Assembly (NCBI GenBank): GCA_905221615.1
Contig: CAJNDT010000502.1
Coordinates: 1,195,237-1,259,236 of the forward strand
DNA length: 64,000 nucleotides
Direction of reading: 5' to 3'
Source: Symbiodinium sp. CCMP2592
Taxonomy: Eukaryota > Sar > Dinophyceae > Suessiales > Symbiodiniaceae
In this document: piece by piece, positions 10,355-22,108 of the stretch
Position numbering within the stretch: position 1 is the first letter of the stretch
Layout of the letters: each line of letters opens with the position of its first letter
The notes under the pieces: generated by a model
Database searches by the model: none
The model's input: only the letters and a program-made list of their open reading frames with translations
What the model was told of the DNA's origin: nothing
Made by a program: the position numbers and the translations under genes

Positions 10355-11262
10355 CCGGCTGCATTAAAACCCGCATTTAACAAAAATAAAATTTAATGCA
10401 GCCAGGCCCGTGGAACCAAGAACCAAGAACCAAGATGCCCAGGAGTCTTGAATCCTGAATATTGGTTCCGCGGGCACCGGCCGGGCTGCATTAAAACCCG
10501 CATTAAAAAAATAAATTATAACGCAGCCAGGCCCGTGGAACCAAGAACCAAGAACCAAGATTCCCAGGAGTCTTGAATCTTGGATCTTGGTTCCGTGGGC
10601 ACCGGCCGGGCTGCATTAAAACCCGCATTTAAAAATTAAATTTTAATGCAGCCAGGCCCGTGGAACCAAGAACCAAGATGCCCAGGAGTCTTGAATCTTG
10701 GATCTTGGTTCCGTGGGCACCGGCCGGGCTGCATTAAAACCCGCATTAAAAAATTAAATTTTAATGCAGCCAGGCCCGTGGAACCAAGAACCAAGAACCA
10801 AGATGCCCAGGAGTCTTGAATCTTGGATCTTGGTTCCGCGGGCACCGGCCGGGCTGCATTAAATCTGCATTAAAAAATTAAAATTTTGATGCACCCAGGC
10901 CCGTGGAACCAAGATTCAGGATTCAAGACTCCTGGGCATCTTGGTTCTTGGTTCTTGGTTCCACGGGCCGGGCTGCATTAAAATCTAATTTTTTAGTGCA
11001 AATTTTAATGCAACCCGGCCGGTGCCCGTGGAACCAAGATTCAGGATTCAAGACTCCTGGGAATCTTGGTTCTTGGTTCTTGGTTCCACGGGCCGGGCTG
11101 CATTAAAATTTAATTTTTTAATGCAGATTTTAATGCAACCCGGCCGGTGCCCGTGGAACCAAGATTCAGGATTCAAGACTCCTGGGAAACTTGGTTCTTG
11201 GTTCTTGGTTCCACGGGCCGGGCTGCATTAATTTTTTAATGCTGGTTTTAATGCAGCCAGGT
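10355..11262. repeat. ~124-bp tandem array that inverts near 10893
   Basis: The unit joins an A/T-rich hairpin (GCATTAAAA...TTTTAATGC), the word GCCAGGCCCGTGGAACCAAG, and CAGGAGTCTTGAATC with a second AAGAACCAAG/CTTGGTTC pair. GCCAGGCCCGTGG recurs near 10401, 10525, 10651 and 10769, with a diverged copy at 10893. From about 10902 the units run in the opposite orientation (GTGGAACCAAGATTCAGG near 10902, 11028 and 11153). The array is therefore two head-to-head blocks of about four and three units. Confidence 0.9.
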
Positions 11263-11639
11263 GGCTGGCAACCATGTAAATTTTCACGAAACATATCGGT
11301 TTGCCATTTTATGTGCCACATGGCCTGCAAGCTGGATGTTTTGACCCTTGGAGGGGCCCAACTGTAGAAGACAGATGTTACGTTTTGAGCTTAGAAAAGG
11401 CTAGCCGTGCAAGCTAGAGGTTCTGACCCCTTGAGGGGCCCAGCTGTACAAGACAGATGTTTTGAGTAAATACCGCGTCAAAACAACGGCCAAGGATCCG
11501 GGCAAAATCTGGCGGAAGTGATCCGCCACCGAGCAAAAAGCCTGTAAATTCCGCATTAAACAAAGGGACAGGGATTTCACACATCTGTTGGCAAAACTTA
11601 AACGTAGGGCTTTAAGTCCGGGGCGGATCAACTCCCTAA
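11263..11639. other. Gene-free stretch
   Basis: A short direct repeat GAGGGGCCCA(A/G)CTGTA-AAGACAGATGTT occurs at 11351 and 11433. No domain is recognisable. Confidence 0.5.
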
Positions 11640-11785
11640 ACCGTAAGGCCCTAAACCCCAGGGGCCCCAAACCGCAGAGCCCTAAACCCCGAGGCGCCCT
11701 AAACCGTAGGGCCCTAAACCCAAGGGGCCCTAAACCGTAGAGCCCTAAACCCCAGGCGCCCTAAACCGTAGGGCCCTAAACCTGC
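11640..11785. repeat. Tandem CCCTAAACCNNAGGGG array
   Basis: Alternating units CCCTAAACCGTAGGG and CCCTAAACCCCAGGGGC, about eight in all. This is a hybrid of the telomere-like word and a GC-rich spacer. Confidence 0.75.
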
Positions 11786-11929
11786 AGTGGAGATTAGCGA
11801 ACGGATTGCTGTGCTTGACACTTTGATCGCATCTGTACTCCTAACTCCCCCCTACGCTTGTGATCATGTCGGCGCGCCCCTCCCTTGTAAAAATTTAGGG
11901 CACCAGGTATTATACAGCCTGTCAATATG

Positions 11930-13480
11930 CACCTCATAGAATATCTTATAGGATACTTCGTAGACTCCCGTATTAGAATACCCTATAGAATACTTTACAG
12001 ATAGATGTCAAATATGGAACATCAGTCGGAGCCGAAGATTTGCGAATGTTCAGCTGAGTTGTAGCTTATTGAGTAACGGGTTCCCATGATGGAAACCAGG
12101 AACCTACTTGTAAAAGAAGATTTTTTAAAGTTCAGTATGGATTAGTGTCTTATCCCGTCCAGAGTTTCATAGAAAATACTCAGGTCGTAACATATACAAT
12201 TTATGCAGTATATGCTTTGTATATACCTTATGGACTACCCTGTAACTCATAAAACACCGCATAGAAATCTGTCCTATATATACACCCTATATAGAATACC
12301 TTTTTTACGTTACAGCTTGGGATACCCCAAAACCCTACACAAGCCTTTTAGAACACCATCTGGAAAACTTTACAGAATGTCTTATAAAAACCCTATGAAT
12401 GATACTCCCCTTATACCTTGTATATGCTCTTGAGAATCCCCTTTGGGATATCCGACAGAAACCGTATAGATCAGGATTTACTTAGGGTAAATCAGAAGCA
12501 ACCCAAGCTTTATGCAGCTTATTGAGCAAGGGACATTTATGAAAGAAATGAGGAATAAAGGAGAACAGCCTGTAGAATACCTTACAGAATACCGTTTCTA
12601 CAAAAAGGTAAATAAACTCATGTAGAATACGATAGTACCTCATAAAATATTCTATATTCCCTATACAACTTGTACACCCAAGATCTGAGAGTTCCCCAGT
12701 TGAATGTGGTTTATTTGGCAACGGATTCATATCCAGGAATTGCGGAATAGAGGATCTAGAAATTCCTTGAAAAATCGATGCTTATTTGGCAAAGGATACA
12801 TACAGAGAACAAAACTCTTCTGAAGCACATGCTGCACATATCCTATAGAATGCAACTTCTAAACTACCTTATAGCATGTTTTTATACAATTCCACCGATT
12901 TGCCCTACATACACGTTATAGAATACCATGTGTAATGCACTGTAGGATACTTTGAAGAAGAACACCTTCATTTGCTACATCCTGTGTACCTTATGTATGC
13001 CATATAGAATACATATACGGCACCATTTAGGATACCCTTTAGAATCCTTTATAGAAAACCTTAAAAGGTACCTTATAGGTACGGACTTTAAATATGGAAA
13101 GCCAGGCGGAGCCCAAGATCTGAGAATTTCCAGTTGAATTGCAGCTTTTGGGCAATGGATTCCTATGAAGAAATCAGGAACCAAGAAGACCACCCCAACT
13201 ACCTTATAAAATACCCTCTCTATGCACCTGAATGAATTTCAAATTCTATAGAATACCTTCCTACGTATAGGCCGCAGAATGCCTTTTGTACAATACCTTA
13301 TGGTGCACCCTCTAGAACACCGTATAGAATGACCTATAGAATAACATCCTTACGGAAGACCGCGTTTGGAGTATATCCTCAGAATACCTCAAATATCCTC
13401 AAATATACCTCGTAGAATATCCTCTAGAATACCTTTTAAGATACTATTTAGAATAACTTTTAGTATGCCCTATAGATCAC
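11930..13480. repeat. Long degenerate array of CCTTATAGAATACC-like words
   Basis: The words TAGAATACC, CTTATAGAATA, TACAGAATACC and CCTATAGA recur dozens of times without a fixed period. The spacing often falls at 12-20 bp. Interspersed are longer partial duplications, for example CAAGATCTGAGA-TTCC-CAGTTGAAT at ~12678 and ~13109. No coding signal. Confidence 0.7.
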
Positions 13481-13670
13481 GGTTCAAAAAGGAACATCAG
13501 AAATAGCGTAGCATACAGAGGACAGGAGACAATACTTCGTGGTATTGTCTTAGTTCGAACGGTGTAATGTCGTCGTAGACAGGGAAGACTACGCAGTGTA
13601 TAACAGTTTTGTTCGGAATGGAGTCGTGACGTCGTCTAGACAGTACAAGAAGAGGCTTCGAGGTAGGTCC

Positions 13671-13691
13671 TGGAGGGGGGGGGGGGGTAGC

Positions 13692-13746
<55 letters not shown>
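13671..13746. repeat. Microsatellite cluster: poly-G, (TA)n, (GA)n
   Basis: A G run at 13674-13687, alternating AT at 13692-13714 and GA to 13746. The order G-run/(AT)n mirrors the cluster at 10152-10214 on the other strand, and both sit beside the word AGGACCTACCTC (here reversed). Confidence 0.9.
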
Positions 13747-13750
<4 letters not shown>

Positions 13751-13827
13751 TGTAAGGTCTCATGGGGCTTTCAAGGGGGCTGTATGTGAAGGTCGTTGAA
13801 CGATTCAGCAGAGCACAAAGAGATATA

Positions 13828-13950
13828 GGGTCTTAGGTTTAGGGTTGGGGTTCAGGGTTTAAAGTTTAAGTGTAAGGTTTAGGGTTTAGGGTCTTAGGTT
13901 TAGGGTTAGGGTTCGGGGTTTAAGGTTTGAAGTGTAAGGTTTAGGGTTTA
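13828..13950. repeat. TTTAGGG-type tandem duplication, 61-bp unit
   Basis: GGGTCTTAGGTTTAGGG starts at 13828 and again at 13889. The two 61-bp units differ at a handful of positions and consist of TTTAGGG, TTCAGGG and TTAAGG variants. Confidence 0.8.
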
Positions 13951-14102
13951 GGGAGCTTAGCCAGCAAGGCTACGGATCCACTATTAGATGCTGAAGGGTT
14001 TACCCCTGGTTCTGGAAGGCAACCCGCGGCTCCTTCTAGGGAGTATCCTTGGCTCGGGACCTCCTCTGCATGCCAATCGCTAGACTCTTGCACTCTAACA
14101 TA

Positions 14103-14192
14103 GGGGCCTAAATAATTACCAATACTATTTGGAAGTTCCGACATCAAGTAGGGTACAATGGGCCCCAAACCCCTTCGAATTATTAAGGCCCC
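14103..14192. mobile_element. Palindromic element family F, copy 1
   Basis: Family F has terminal repeats GGGGCCTTAATAATTACC, a core with AATACTATTTGG and ATGGGCCCCAAA, and TA on both sides. Here TA lies at 14101-14102 and 14193-14194. Confidence 0.85.
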
Positions 14193-14194
14193 TA

Positions 14195-15402
14195 CAGTGA
14201 CGTTTCACTGTTGCCACAGGCGCTTCTGGAACAGATCCGGAAGGAGGACCCCACACAGAAGAAGAGCATGTTTGGTTGCTTCCGACCCTTGCTTAGGCTT
14301 AGGCGTAATTATCTCTTGGGCTCAAGTCTGGGGTCAGGTTTCCACAGAACGTTCGAGTTCAGGGTTTAGGGCTGTGCGATATGAGTCTTGGAAGCAAGCG
14401 CGCCAATCGATGCTGAGAGCGAAATAGTTAACGAAGTGCTTGTTGTTCGACGTTTCCTTCGTTTGACTACTGTTGCAGCTCGGCGCAAATCGCAAACAGG
14501 TTAAATTCCAGACTCCAACCGCCAACCTGACTTTCAGACCACCCACTCTTAGCCTAGCCTGAGCCCTGAACCTCAGAGCCGCGACCGTGGTGAGCTCTTC
14601 GCGGTCTGAGAGTTTGCACCATGCAGGAGCGGGCAAAGCGAACGAAGTAACCCGCTGCTGCCAGGATGAAAATGCTAACGGTATCTTTGTTTAGATCGAG
14701 GTATGGACGCTAGCCCCGAAACCGATGTTTTAGTGTTCTGCACTCTAGGGCCAAGGGATACTTCGGCATCATTCCGTGAAGTTTGGGTCTGGCTTACTAC
14801 TACGACTACCCTTAGCAGAATTGTTGTCATGATGATGGGAATGACGAAGACGAAGAAGAACATACTATGGTCATGACGAGGGTACGGCTCTTCGTGATAG
14901 CAATCGCCCGCTACCATCTGCCCATTTCAACATGCACCGTTGTGGCGGCGAGGATTGTCTGAATGGCGTTTTCGCTGCGGGGGCACATGACCCCCAATGA
15001 TCATCATAGTCTGTTTCATGTGGGAACCGAACAAGAAGAGCACGTTGTGACTATCAAGGGGAGCATTGCGATTGTGATGTTGATGGTGAATCTGCTGGAT
15101 GACGATCTTGATGAGAAAGACCAAGATGTACATAGATGGCGATGCTGCTGATGATGATGATGATGATGATGCCGTGATGATGTTTATGAGCATCCTCGGA
15201 GGTTGTTCTGCTCGACATTACTGTTGTCGTTTCTGCCTTGACGACATGACTGCCTTGTTGGTTGTCCCTGCATTGTTTATCCATGCTGTAATACAACTAT
15301 CGCTGGTATCGATGCCCAGACTCACCGTTTATATCCGTTTATGGTTTGGTATGGTTTGTTATGAAGTATATTTGTTGCACATATCGGAGATGTTCTGTAA
15401 GT
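14195..15402. other. Gene-free stretch
   Basis: Frames of 60-100 codons overlap on both strands with no domain. A small GATGATGATG run lies at 15150-15175 and accounts for the Asp/His/Ile-rich frames. Confidence 0.45.
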
Positions 15403-15533
15403 CATAAGGACTCTTGGGGGCGGGGTTGTAGGGGGGAGAGGGGCAGGGGGCCGTAATAGCTACAATAAGGATTTGATAAGGCTTATTTAAGGAAGTATAG
15501 TCACCTACCCCCTCCCCGCCCAGGGTCCCTATG
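15403..15533. mobile_element. Palindromic element family J, copy 1
   Basis: The left arm CATAAGGACTCTTGGGGGC and right arm CCCAGGGTCCCTATG are imperfect inverse copies. The core has AAGGCTTATTTAAGGAAGTA. Better copies occur at 47170 and 61041. Confidence 0.65.
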
Positions 15534-16027
15534 AGTAAGCTGATACCTACACTACACATTGCAATTACTATTACCATTGTATCACCATCACTATGTTTGG
15601 TTCGTAATCTTCGTTCGAACCTTCATTTTTGTCAGGGTTATCCTCATCGTCTTCTGGATCATGTTCCGTGGGTATGTTTCACCTGCCAAACGCTTGGCTC
15701 AAACTCAGATTAGGCAGCGGGTCAGAGGGAGCCCGCACACAGCACACGCCATGGTGTGCCGGGGAGCCTGAACAGGTCTTCTGAGGTAGCGCGTGGTGGC
15801 AGTATCATGTCGTGACGTATGCACCATTGGTGACGAGATTCACTTTCTTGTAGTTTTGCAGGCGTACCAGCTTGAAGTGCCACGGCAGCGCATGACATTA
15901 ACCATACATCAATCAGCGAAAGCACAGTGTGCGATCAACAGTTTTGGAGGCGGAGACACACAGCAAGAATTCCAGATGCCTAGGTATGCGTACACAGATC
16001 GACATACATAGATGCATGCATTGCAAG
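15534..16027. other. Gene-free stretch
   Basis: No domain in any frame and no repeat that I can define. Confidence 0.4.
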
Positions 16028-16326
16028 CATACATACAAACATACATACATACATACATACATACATACATACATACATACATACATACATACAACAATGT
16101 GTACACACATACAGTACCACATATATGTTCGTACATACATACATCGTACCTACATACATGTATACTCACATGCATGCAATGCATACATACATTCATTCAT
16201 ATATATATATATATATAGACATACATATACACAAATACACAGCAGACCTGCATGTGTGTGTGTGTGTGTGTATTAGTATGTATAGCATAGGCACATTATG
16301 CCGAACTTCGCCTGTACTTATGTATA

Positions 16327-16360
<34 letters not shown>

Positions 16361-16361
16361 C
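16028..16361. repeat. Microsatellite cluster: (ACAT)n, (AT)n, (GT)n
   Basis: (ACAT)n at 16028-16094, degenerate ACAT to ~16200, (AT)n at 16198-16218, (GT)n at 16253-16271 and (GT/TA)n at 16326-16361. Confidence 0.95.
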
Positions 16362-16422
16362 ATGTGTATTTGGATATGTATGGTCGCTCCCCCCGTTGAC
16401 AGACCATGCCCTTCCAACTCAC

Positions 16423-16836
16423 AAGTAGTGCATGGTCTGTCATCGGGGGGAGGGGGCACTCAGCCCTCAAAAACTCAATTCCAAAATTTCCAAACTTCTC
16501 TCCCCCAATTTTCCAGATTTCTGAAATTTCCAAAACTTCCGAATTTTCCAAAACTTCCAAAAATTCCAAAAATTCCAAAGTTTTCAAAATTCCAAAATTT
16601 CCAAAATTACCAAAAAGTCCGCCCTTATGTTTTGGAAAAAAACCTGTCCACTAGGTCGGGCCGTTTTGGAAATTTTGGAAATTTTGGAGATTTCGGAAAT
16701 TTTGGAAATTTTGTAAATTTTGGAATGTTTTAATTTTTGGACTTTTAGAAATTTTGGAAGTTCTGGACCTCTGGGAATTGATTCTCAGGAGGGCTGATTG
16801 TGACCCATCCGATGACAGACCGTGCATGCACTACTT
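16423..16836. mobile_element. Large inverted-repeat element (family Q), 414 bp
   Basis: GTAGTGCATGGTCTGTCATC near 16425 pairs with GATGACAGACCGTGCATGCA...CTAC ending near 16834. The left half is rich in CCAAAATTTCC/AATTCC words (16478-16615) and the right half in GGAAATTTTGG words (16660-16770), so the whole can fold into one long imperfect hairpin. An extra inverted CCCCCCGTTGACAGACCATG lies just outside at 16389. A lone copy of the same word is at 18220. Confidence 0.7.
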
Positions 16837-16849
16837 CATATTGAGAGTA

Positions 16850-18160
16850 GTGTATATTAATACCAATACTAACACACACCTGTATGTACTAATGTACATA
16901 AATATGCATACCACTTTATTAAAATACAAATCCTTTAACTCACTCATGTATTCAACTGTTAGTATTTTCACGTGATCAAGAGTAATACTAATACAAATAT
17001 TCTTGCGAATGTAGATCATCAATAATATTATAGTACTAACGCTAACACTATTGCTAATACTTAACACAACATTTATACTAACATCAATATTTACATAGCT
17101 ATTGATACTCCTACGAATACGAATACGTAGACTCTTGTGCGTTAACAGTAGTGCTATCACCAACACTAATACGGACTTTGATAATCTGCTGGATATTCAA
17201 GAATGCCACTAGTATTACCAGCATGAACACTCATATTATGGCTAATACGAGTATAAATAGTCCTAATTCTAATAATATTGTAGACACCTGCATATACTAA
17301 TGTACGTAAAATACATACCACTATCTTAAGATACAGGTATATACATTAGTGCATTCATGTATTAATGATTTGGCATAGGCAGATACCCATATATCAATGT
17401 AACAATATATTTCTCGTTGTTGTATGAATATACTATACTAATATGTGACTATACTAATATACGACTACTGCAATATGCAAGAATACCGACATGACAAGTT
17501 CGTATGCTAATATGTCAACATACTGATCTACTTATAAATGATTAGACAATACATGAATATACACATACTAGTATACTAATATGCTAACGTACGAATATAC
17601 TGGTATGTTGATATACTAGTAAACTAATACACCAATATACTAGTGTATTCATGCACCAGTTGTACTAACATGTAAAATATACTAGTATACAAGTATGCAA
17701 ATATTTTACTGTTCGAATACATTGGTGTATTGATATACTAATCTGCTAATATACGAGGCTATCAATATACTAACATATCACAACTAACTGGTTCTAATAT
17801 TGATACTAATACTAGCACTTCTGCGAATATAAGCTGCTACTAAACCCAGCATTAAGGCTGATACTGATACTTCTCGTAGCAGTGGTGCTGTATTACTGAC
17901 ATTGGCACTAGCGCTAACTCTAACACGAACATGAGCACTAACACTGATTCATAGTTGGCAATATTGATATGTATACTTACAGCAAACAATAGTACTAATA
18001 TGAATAATAATACTCACCCTAATACCGATACTACCACAAAACTATTGCGTAACTCATGTGCTGCACGTCTGGTGCATGCGTCCTCAGCACATGGCATGTC
18101 CAAGTATACGTTGTATATCTACTTAAAGGTCTTACTTTACAGATTATCGTCGGGTGTGGT
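16850..18160. repeat. Long degenerate array of TACTAATA-like words
   Basis: The words ATACTAATA, ACTAACA, TATACTAG and TAATATAC recur irregularly over 1.3 kb of very AT-rich sequence. No frame shows a domain. Confidence 0.7.
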
Positions 18161-18460
18161 GTGTTTAGATACAATATCTCAGCCGAGTCACCTGCCAAGA
18201 GTACAGTGCCACAAGGCCATGGTCTGTCAACGGGGGGGACGAGCATATATATATATATGTATGTATGTATGTATGTGTTTCACACATGTACATACACGTA
18301 TACACATATACATGCAGATGTACATGTATGTACATATGTATATATATATATATATACACATGTGTGTGTGACCTACAGTTGCATGACTCGAACTTTCAAG
18401 TGGCTGTGTAAGTATGTGTTAAGGGTGAGTGTGTGTGTGTGGGTGTCTGAAAGCATGCCA
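18161..18460. repeat. Microsatellite cluster: (AT)n, (GTAT)n, (GT)n
   Basis: (AT/GTAT) at 18246-18280, mixed ACAT/TATA at 18285-18360 and (GT) near 18430. At 18220-18238 the family Q arm word CCATGGTCTGTCAACGGGG is present on its own. Confidence 0.8.
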
Positions 18461-19670
18461 GCTTGCCGAGGTGCGAAGTGTGAGAAGAAACTGGCAAAGC
18501 TTGTCCGGGACTGAGGGTATTGCCCTATCCTTTTATGAAAACCATGGACCCCTGTGAAGCCCTACGGAAGCCCGTTTCCAAGCCGTCTGAAACGTGACAA
18601 GAACGGGTCAGCAGCTGTTTGACGACATCGTTTCGTCTCGGTGGTTTCTGCAACAGAAACCAAAGCCGGGATAGCTTGCTGGTCATCTGTGTTTCTTTTC
18701 ATGGCTTATCCTGTTAACTAAAGTTACATACGTCAACAAGAGCCCAGTTTCGTTCAGAGTTTGGAGTAGGTGTTTTTGAAGTTGAAGATGTTCTTTCTAC
18801 AATCTCAGAGTTTCTTGAACTGCGATGACCAACAGCGGCAGTTCTTAGCCAGGTCATTCCGAACTTCAGGGCTTTGGGTTTAGAGTTTTAGGGTTTAGGG
18901 TTCTCGAACCCAATGTAAACCTGACGCACTAAAACCGAATTCATCAATCCTGTGCTGGAAGCTGCGGAACATGTTCGGGCCCTGACGCCTAAGTGGAGAG
19001 CTTGCCAGGATTTAGGGTTTTGGGTTCAGCGTTTAAGTTTAGGGCGATTGCTTAGGGCTTCAGACTTCACGTTTAGATTAGAGCTTCACGTTGCTTGGCA
19101 GTTGGTGCTTAGGGCTTTCAGGCTCCCTGGGCTGTGGCTGCACGCCGTCAGCTGACTAAGCTCAAAAAGTCATGCGACTTTCACAATGATGACGACGGGG
19201 GAGTCGAGGGACGGTTCTTTTTGGCTTCCGACGTCGTACGGTGACATGTACATAACTAGCAGAACTAGCATACACCTTGCACTTGAAACCTAGGCAACGG
19301 AGGAGCTGGGTATCCCAGCTTCGGGCTTTAGATTTAGGCCTTCGGGTCCAGGGTTCAGAGCTCAGGAGAGTATAAAAGGGCCCCTACAGTCCTCAGCTTT
19401 GGTCCCTGACTGTCTGAGGCCAACCCGGATGTTTGGCGCGAAGGCGGAAGAAACAACACAATGCCCGGCTCTTATGTCGGAGTCCATCTTGACACCGTCA
19501 GGAAGAAGCGTGTTGATAGCCGAGGCGAGACAAGGACAAGGGCGCGCGAACCATCAACGAAAACATGCTGCTGAAGCACAAGCAGACAAACAAGGCTCGA
19601 ATTTTGTGCTTCTGTGCCACTCTCTACTCCCTCAAGTTTAAACCCTGAGCACTAAACCATCACACTACTA
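18461..19670. other. Gene-free stretch
   Basis: TTTAGGG variants near 18880-18900 and 19010-19050. Otherwise unique-looking sequence without a recognisable frame. Confidence 0.4.
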
Positions 19671-19674
19671 GTTT

Positions 19675-19727
<53 letters not shown>

Positions 19728-19748
19728 CTGCTGCTGCTGCTGCTGCTG

Positions 19749-19788
<40 letters not shown>

Positions 19789-20010
19789 TACTTCTACACT
19801 ACCACTACCACTGCCACTGCCACTGCCACTGCCACCACCGATACCACCACCACCACCACCACCACCAGCACCACTACCACCAGCACCACTACCACCAGCA
19901 CCACCACCGCCACCACCACCACCACCACCACCACCACCACCACCACCACCACCACCACCACCACCACCACCACCACCACCACCACCACCACCACCACCAC
20001 CACACCCACT
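19675..20010. repeat. Trinucleotide microsatellites (CTA/CTG)n and (ACC)n
   Basis: (CTA)n with a CTG block at 19675-19793, then (ACC)n with CACTACC variants to ~20005. The 100-codon minus-strand frame here is a poly-Val artefact. Confidence 0.95.
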
Positions 20011-20152
20011 ACCACTACGCTAGCACTACCACTACTACGTTGCGACAACGACGACGACAAAGAAGTCCGAGCAACAAGTGCAACGGTTTCAAGCACAGTA
20101 ACACTTCCGTATCATGGTGATGACGTGTTGTCTTGCCGACTCGACTCCTCAA

Positions 20153-20405
20153 CCCTAAACCCCCAAACCCCTAAACCCCTAAACCCTGGCCCCTTAACCC
20201 CTAAACCCAAAATCCCTAAACCATAACCCCTAAACCCCTAAATCCCAAAACCCTAAACCATCACCCCTTAACCCCTAAACCCTAAACCCATAAACCCCTA
20301 AACCCTAAACTCCTAAACCCTAAACCCTTAATCCCTAATCCCTAAACCCTAAACCCCTAAAACCCTAAACCCCTAACCCCTAAACCCCCAAACCTAAACC
20401 CTTAT
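20153..20405. repeat. Interstitial CCCTAAA/CCCCTAAA array
   Basis: About thirty units on this strand with variants CCATAACC, CCCTTAACC and CCCTAATCC. Confidence 0.85.
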
Positions 20406-20481
20406 CAACCCCAGACGCCAGGCGAATCCTTACGCCAACAAGTGCAAGACCTGCAAGTGCCTGGGCTTTGCGGTACCATTT

Positions 20482-20579
20482 GAGTAGTTGTCAAAATTAG
20501 GGTCCCTTTTTGGGTACCCTAAATAATAGGTGCCGTATTATAAGGACCCACAAAGGGACCCTACTATTGACAACCACCC
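20482..20579. mobile_element. Palindromic element family A, copy 2
   Basis: 98 bp with arms GAGTAGTTGTCAAAATTAGG and GACAACCACCC. The direct repeat ATTT lies at 20478-20481 and 20580-20583. Confidence 0.9.
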
Positions 20580-21032
20580 ATTTGCCTGGTACTTAACGGG
20601 AGCCATTATGAAATAGACCCTAAACCCTAAACCCTCTGTACCTTTTTTCTCCTTGGTTACTTCAAAGCCCAGGTGCACGCTTCATCAGCCGGGCGTCCCC
20701 CCGACCGGCTTGCGGGACGCACTGTTACCGTTATTTAGAGGTTTAGGGTTTGGGATGTAGGGTTTTTTTTAGGTGTTTAGTGTTTTAGGATCTTAGGGTT
20801 TAGGGTTCAGGGTCTACGGTTTAAGCGTGTAGGGTTTAAGGTTTTTGGGTTTAGGGTGCAAGGGCGTAGGGTTTATTACAAAAGTTGCTGAAGCCGATTT
20901 TCGTACCCAAAGGGTCCAAAGACCTGTATAGTAGAATGTAGGGTTTCCATATTAGGAATTGCTGTCATGATTTGGGAAGTATCCCCATAACAATACTTAG
21001 GACCTTTTGGGGAAAATGTCATTTTCGTAAAT
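20580..21032. other. Gene-free stretch with TTTAGGG words
   Basis: TTTAGGG/TGTAGGG variants at 20740-20880. No coding signal. Confidence 0.5.
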
Positions 21033-21133
21033 GGGTTGTTGTCAAAATTAGGGTGGCTTTTTGGGTCCTTCATATACTGCGGCATCTAATATTTAGGGTA
21101 CCCAAAAAGGGACCTTAATTTTGACAACCACCC
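21033..21133. mobile_element. Palindromic element family A, copy 3
   Basis: 101 bp. The left arm GGGTTGTTGTCAAAATTAGG and right arm TTTTGACAACCACCC are clear. Flanks AAAT and ATAT differ at one base. Confidence 0.85.
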
Positions 21134-21139
21134 ATATCT

Positions 21140-21880
21140 CCCTAAACCCTAAAGCCTATAGATCCCTCAAAGGATCCCTTAAGGGATACTTTTAAAGGAA
21201 ACCCTTTATGGAACCCTTATAGACCCCCTTAAGGAACCCTTAGGGTACCCCTCGAAAATGTCAGCAACGGCGAGTCCGGTCCGGTAACTTTCTGCAGCCA
21301 TGAGTTCTCTCCTTCGCGTGTCCCGAAACTCCCGAAACTCCCGAGCCTCAACCTTATTCCTTAATTAGGGGATTTTGGAGTCTCTGGGGGGTTCCTTTAA
21401 AGGGATACTATAAGGGTTCCTTAAAGGGATCTATAAGGGTCCCATAAAACCGTTTTTAGCTCAAAGCTCAAAGCCCAAGCCTCACTGATATAATAGAAGG
21501 ACCCAAATAGTTACCAAAACTACTTTGGGGGGGTTCCTTAACAAAATCAATCATGGTATAATATAGCCTCAATCTCGGAGCTTAAGAAGATGTAGGAGCC
21601 TGAATATTCTTGCATAGTGAGTAGCACGCGCTTTGTGTCCCTCGATATTTGCTTCCCTGTTGTGTTGCGCCACAACCTGGTGTAGTAATTAAGGCCCCTA
21701 AACCCTGAGAGCACTAAAGCCTATAGATCCCTTATAGATCCCTTCAAAGGAACCCTATGGATCCCTTTAAAGAAGCCCGGAGCCTCCCCTTCTCTTCGAG
21801 GTGCACGAGAATACAATCTTGCTTCAGGGTCAGCTTTCAGGTCAGCCTGCATCCGAAATCCCAAATGTGTTAGAAGCTGC
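21140..21880. other. Gene-free stretch with AAGGGATC/TTTAAAGG words and a family F fragment
   Basis: CCCTTTAAAGG and AAGGGATCTATAAGGGTTCC words occur at 21160-21250, 21395-21450 and 21720-21775. A broken family F element is visible at 21495-21560 (AATAGTTACCAAAACTACTTTGG), with its possible right end TAATTAAGGCCCCTA near 21690. Confidence 0.5.
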
Positions 21881-22040
21881 CCCCACCCTGTAAAAGTGAG
21901 TATAAGGATTATATTAGGGCCCTATTCTATTCCTATCCCTAAACCCTAATCCCTAAAAGTGACTATAAGGATTATATTAGGGCCCTATTATATGCCTATC
22001 CCTAAACCCTAATCCCTAAACCGGTGGGGGCCCCTTCTAA
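21880..22040. mobile_element. Palindromic element family E, copy 2, with 61-bp internal duplication
   Basis: The left arm GCCCCCACCCTGTAAAAGTG and right arm GGTGGGGGCCCC frame two tandem units of 61 bp beginning near 21893 and 21954 (GTGACTATAAGGATTATATT...CCCTAATCCCT). The clean copy of this family is at 44571-44668. Confidence 0.7.
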
Positions 22041-22108
22041 TGTGGCAGGTCTACTGCGCACAGTGCGCATATCAGAACGGCTTGCTCGGACCTCAGCACT
22101 ACCAGCCT

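Noticed and set aside
19794-20096. A 100-codon poly-Val frame
   Set aside because: It is the reverse strand of (ACC)n.
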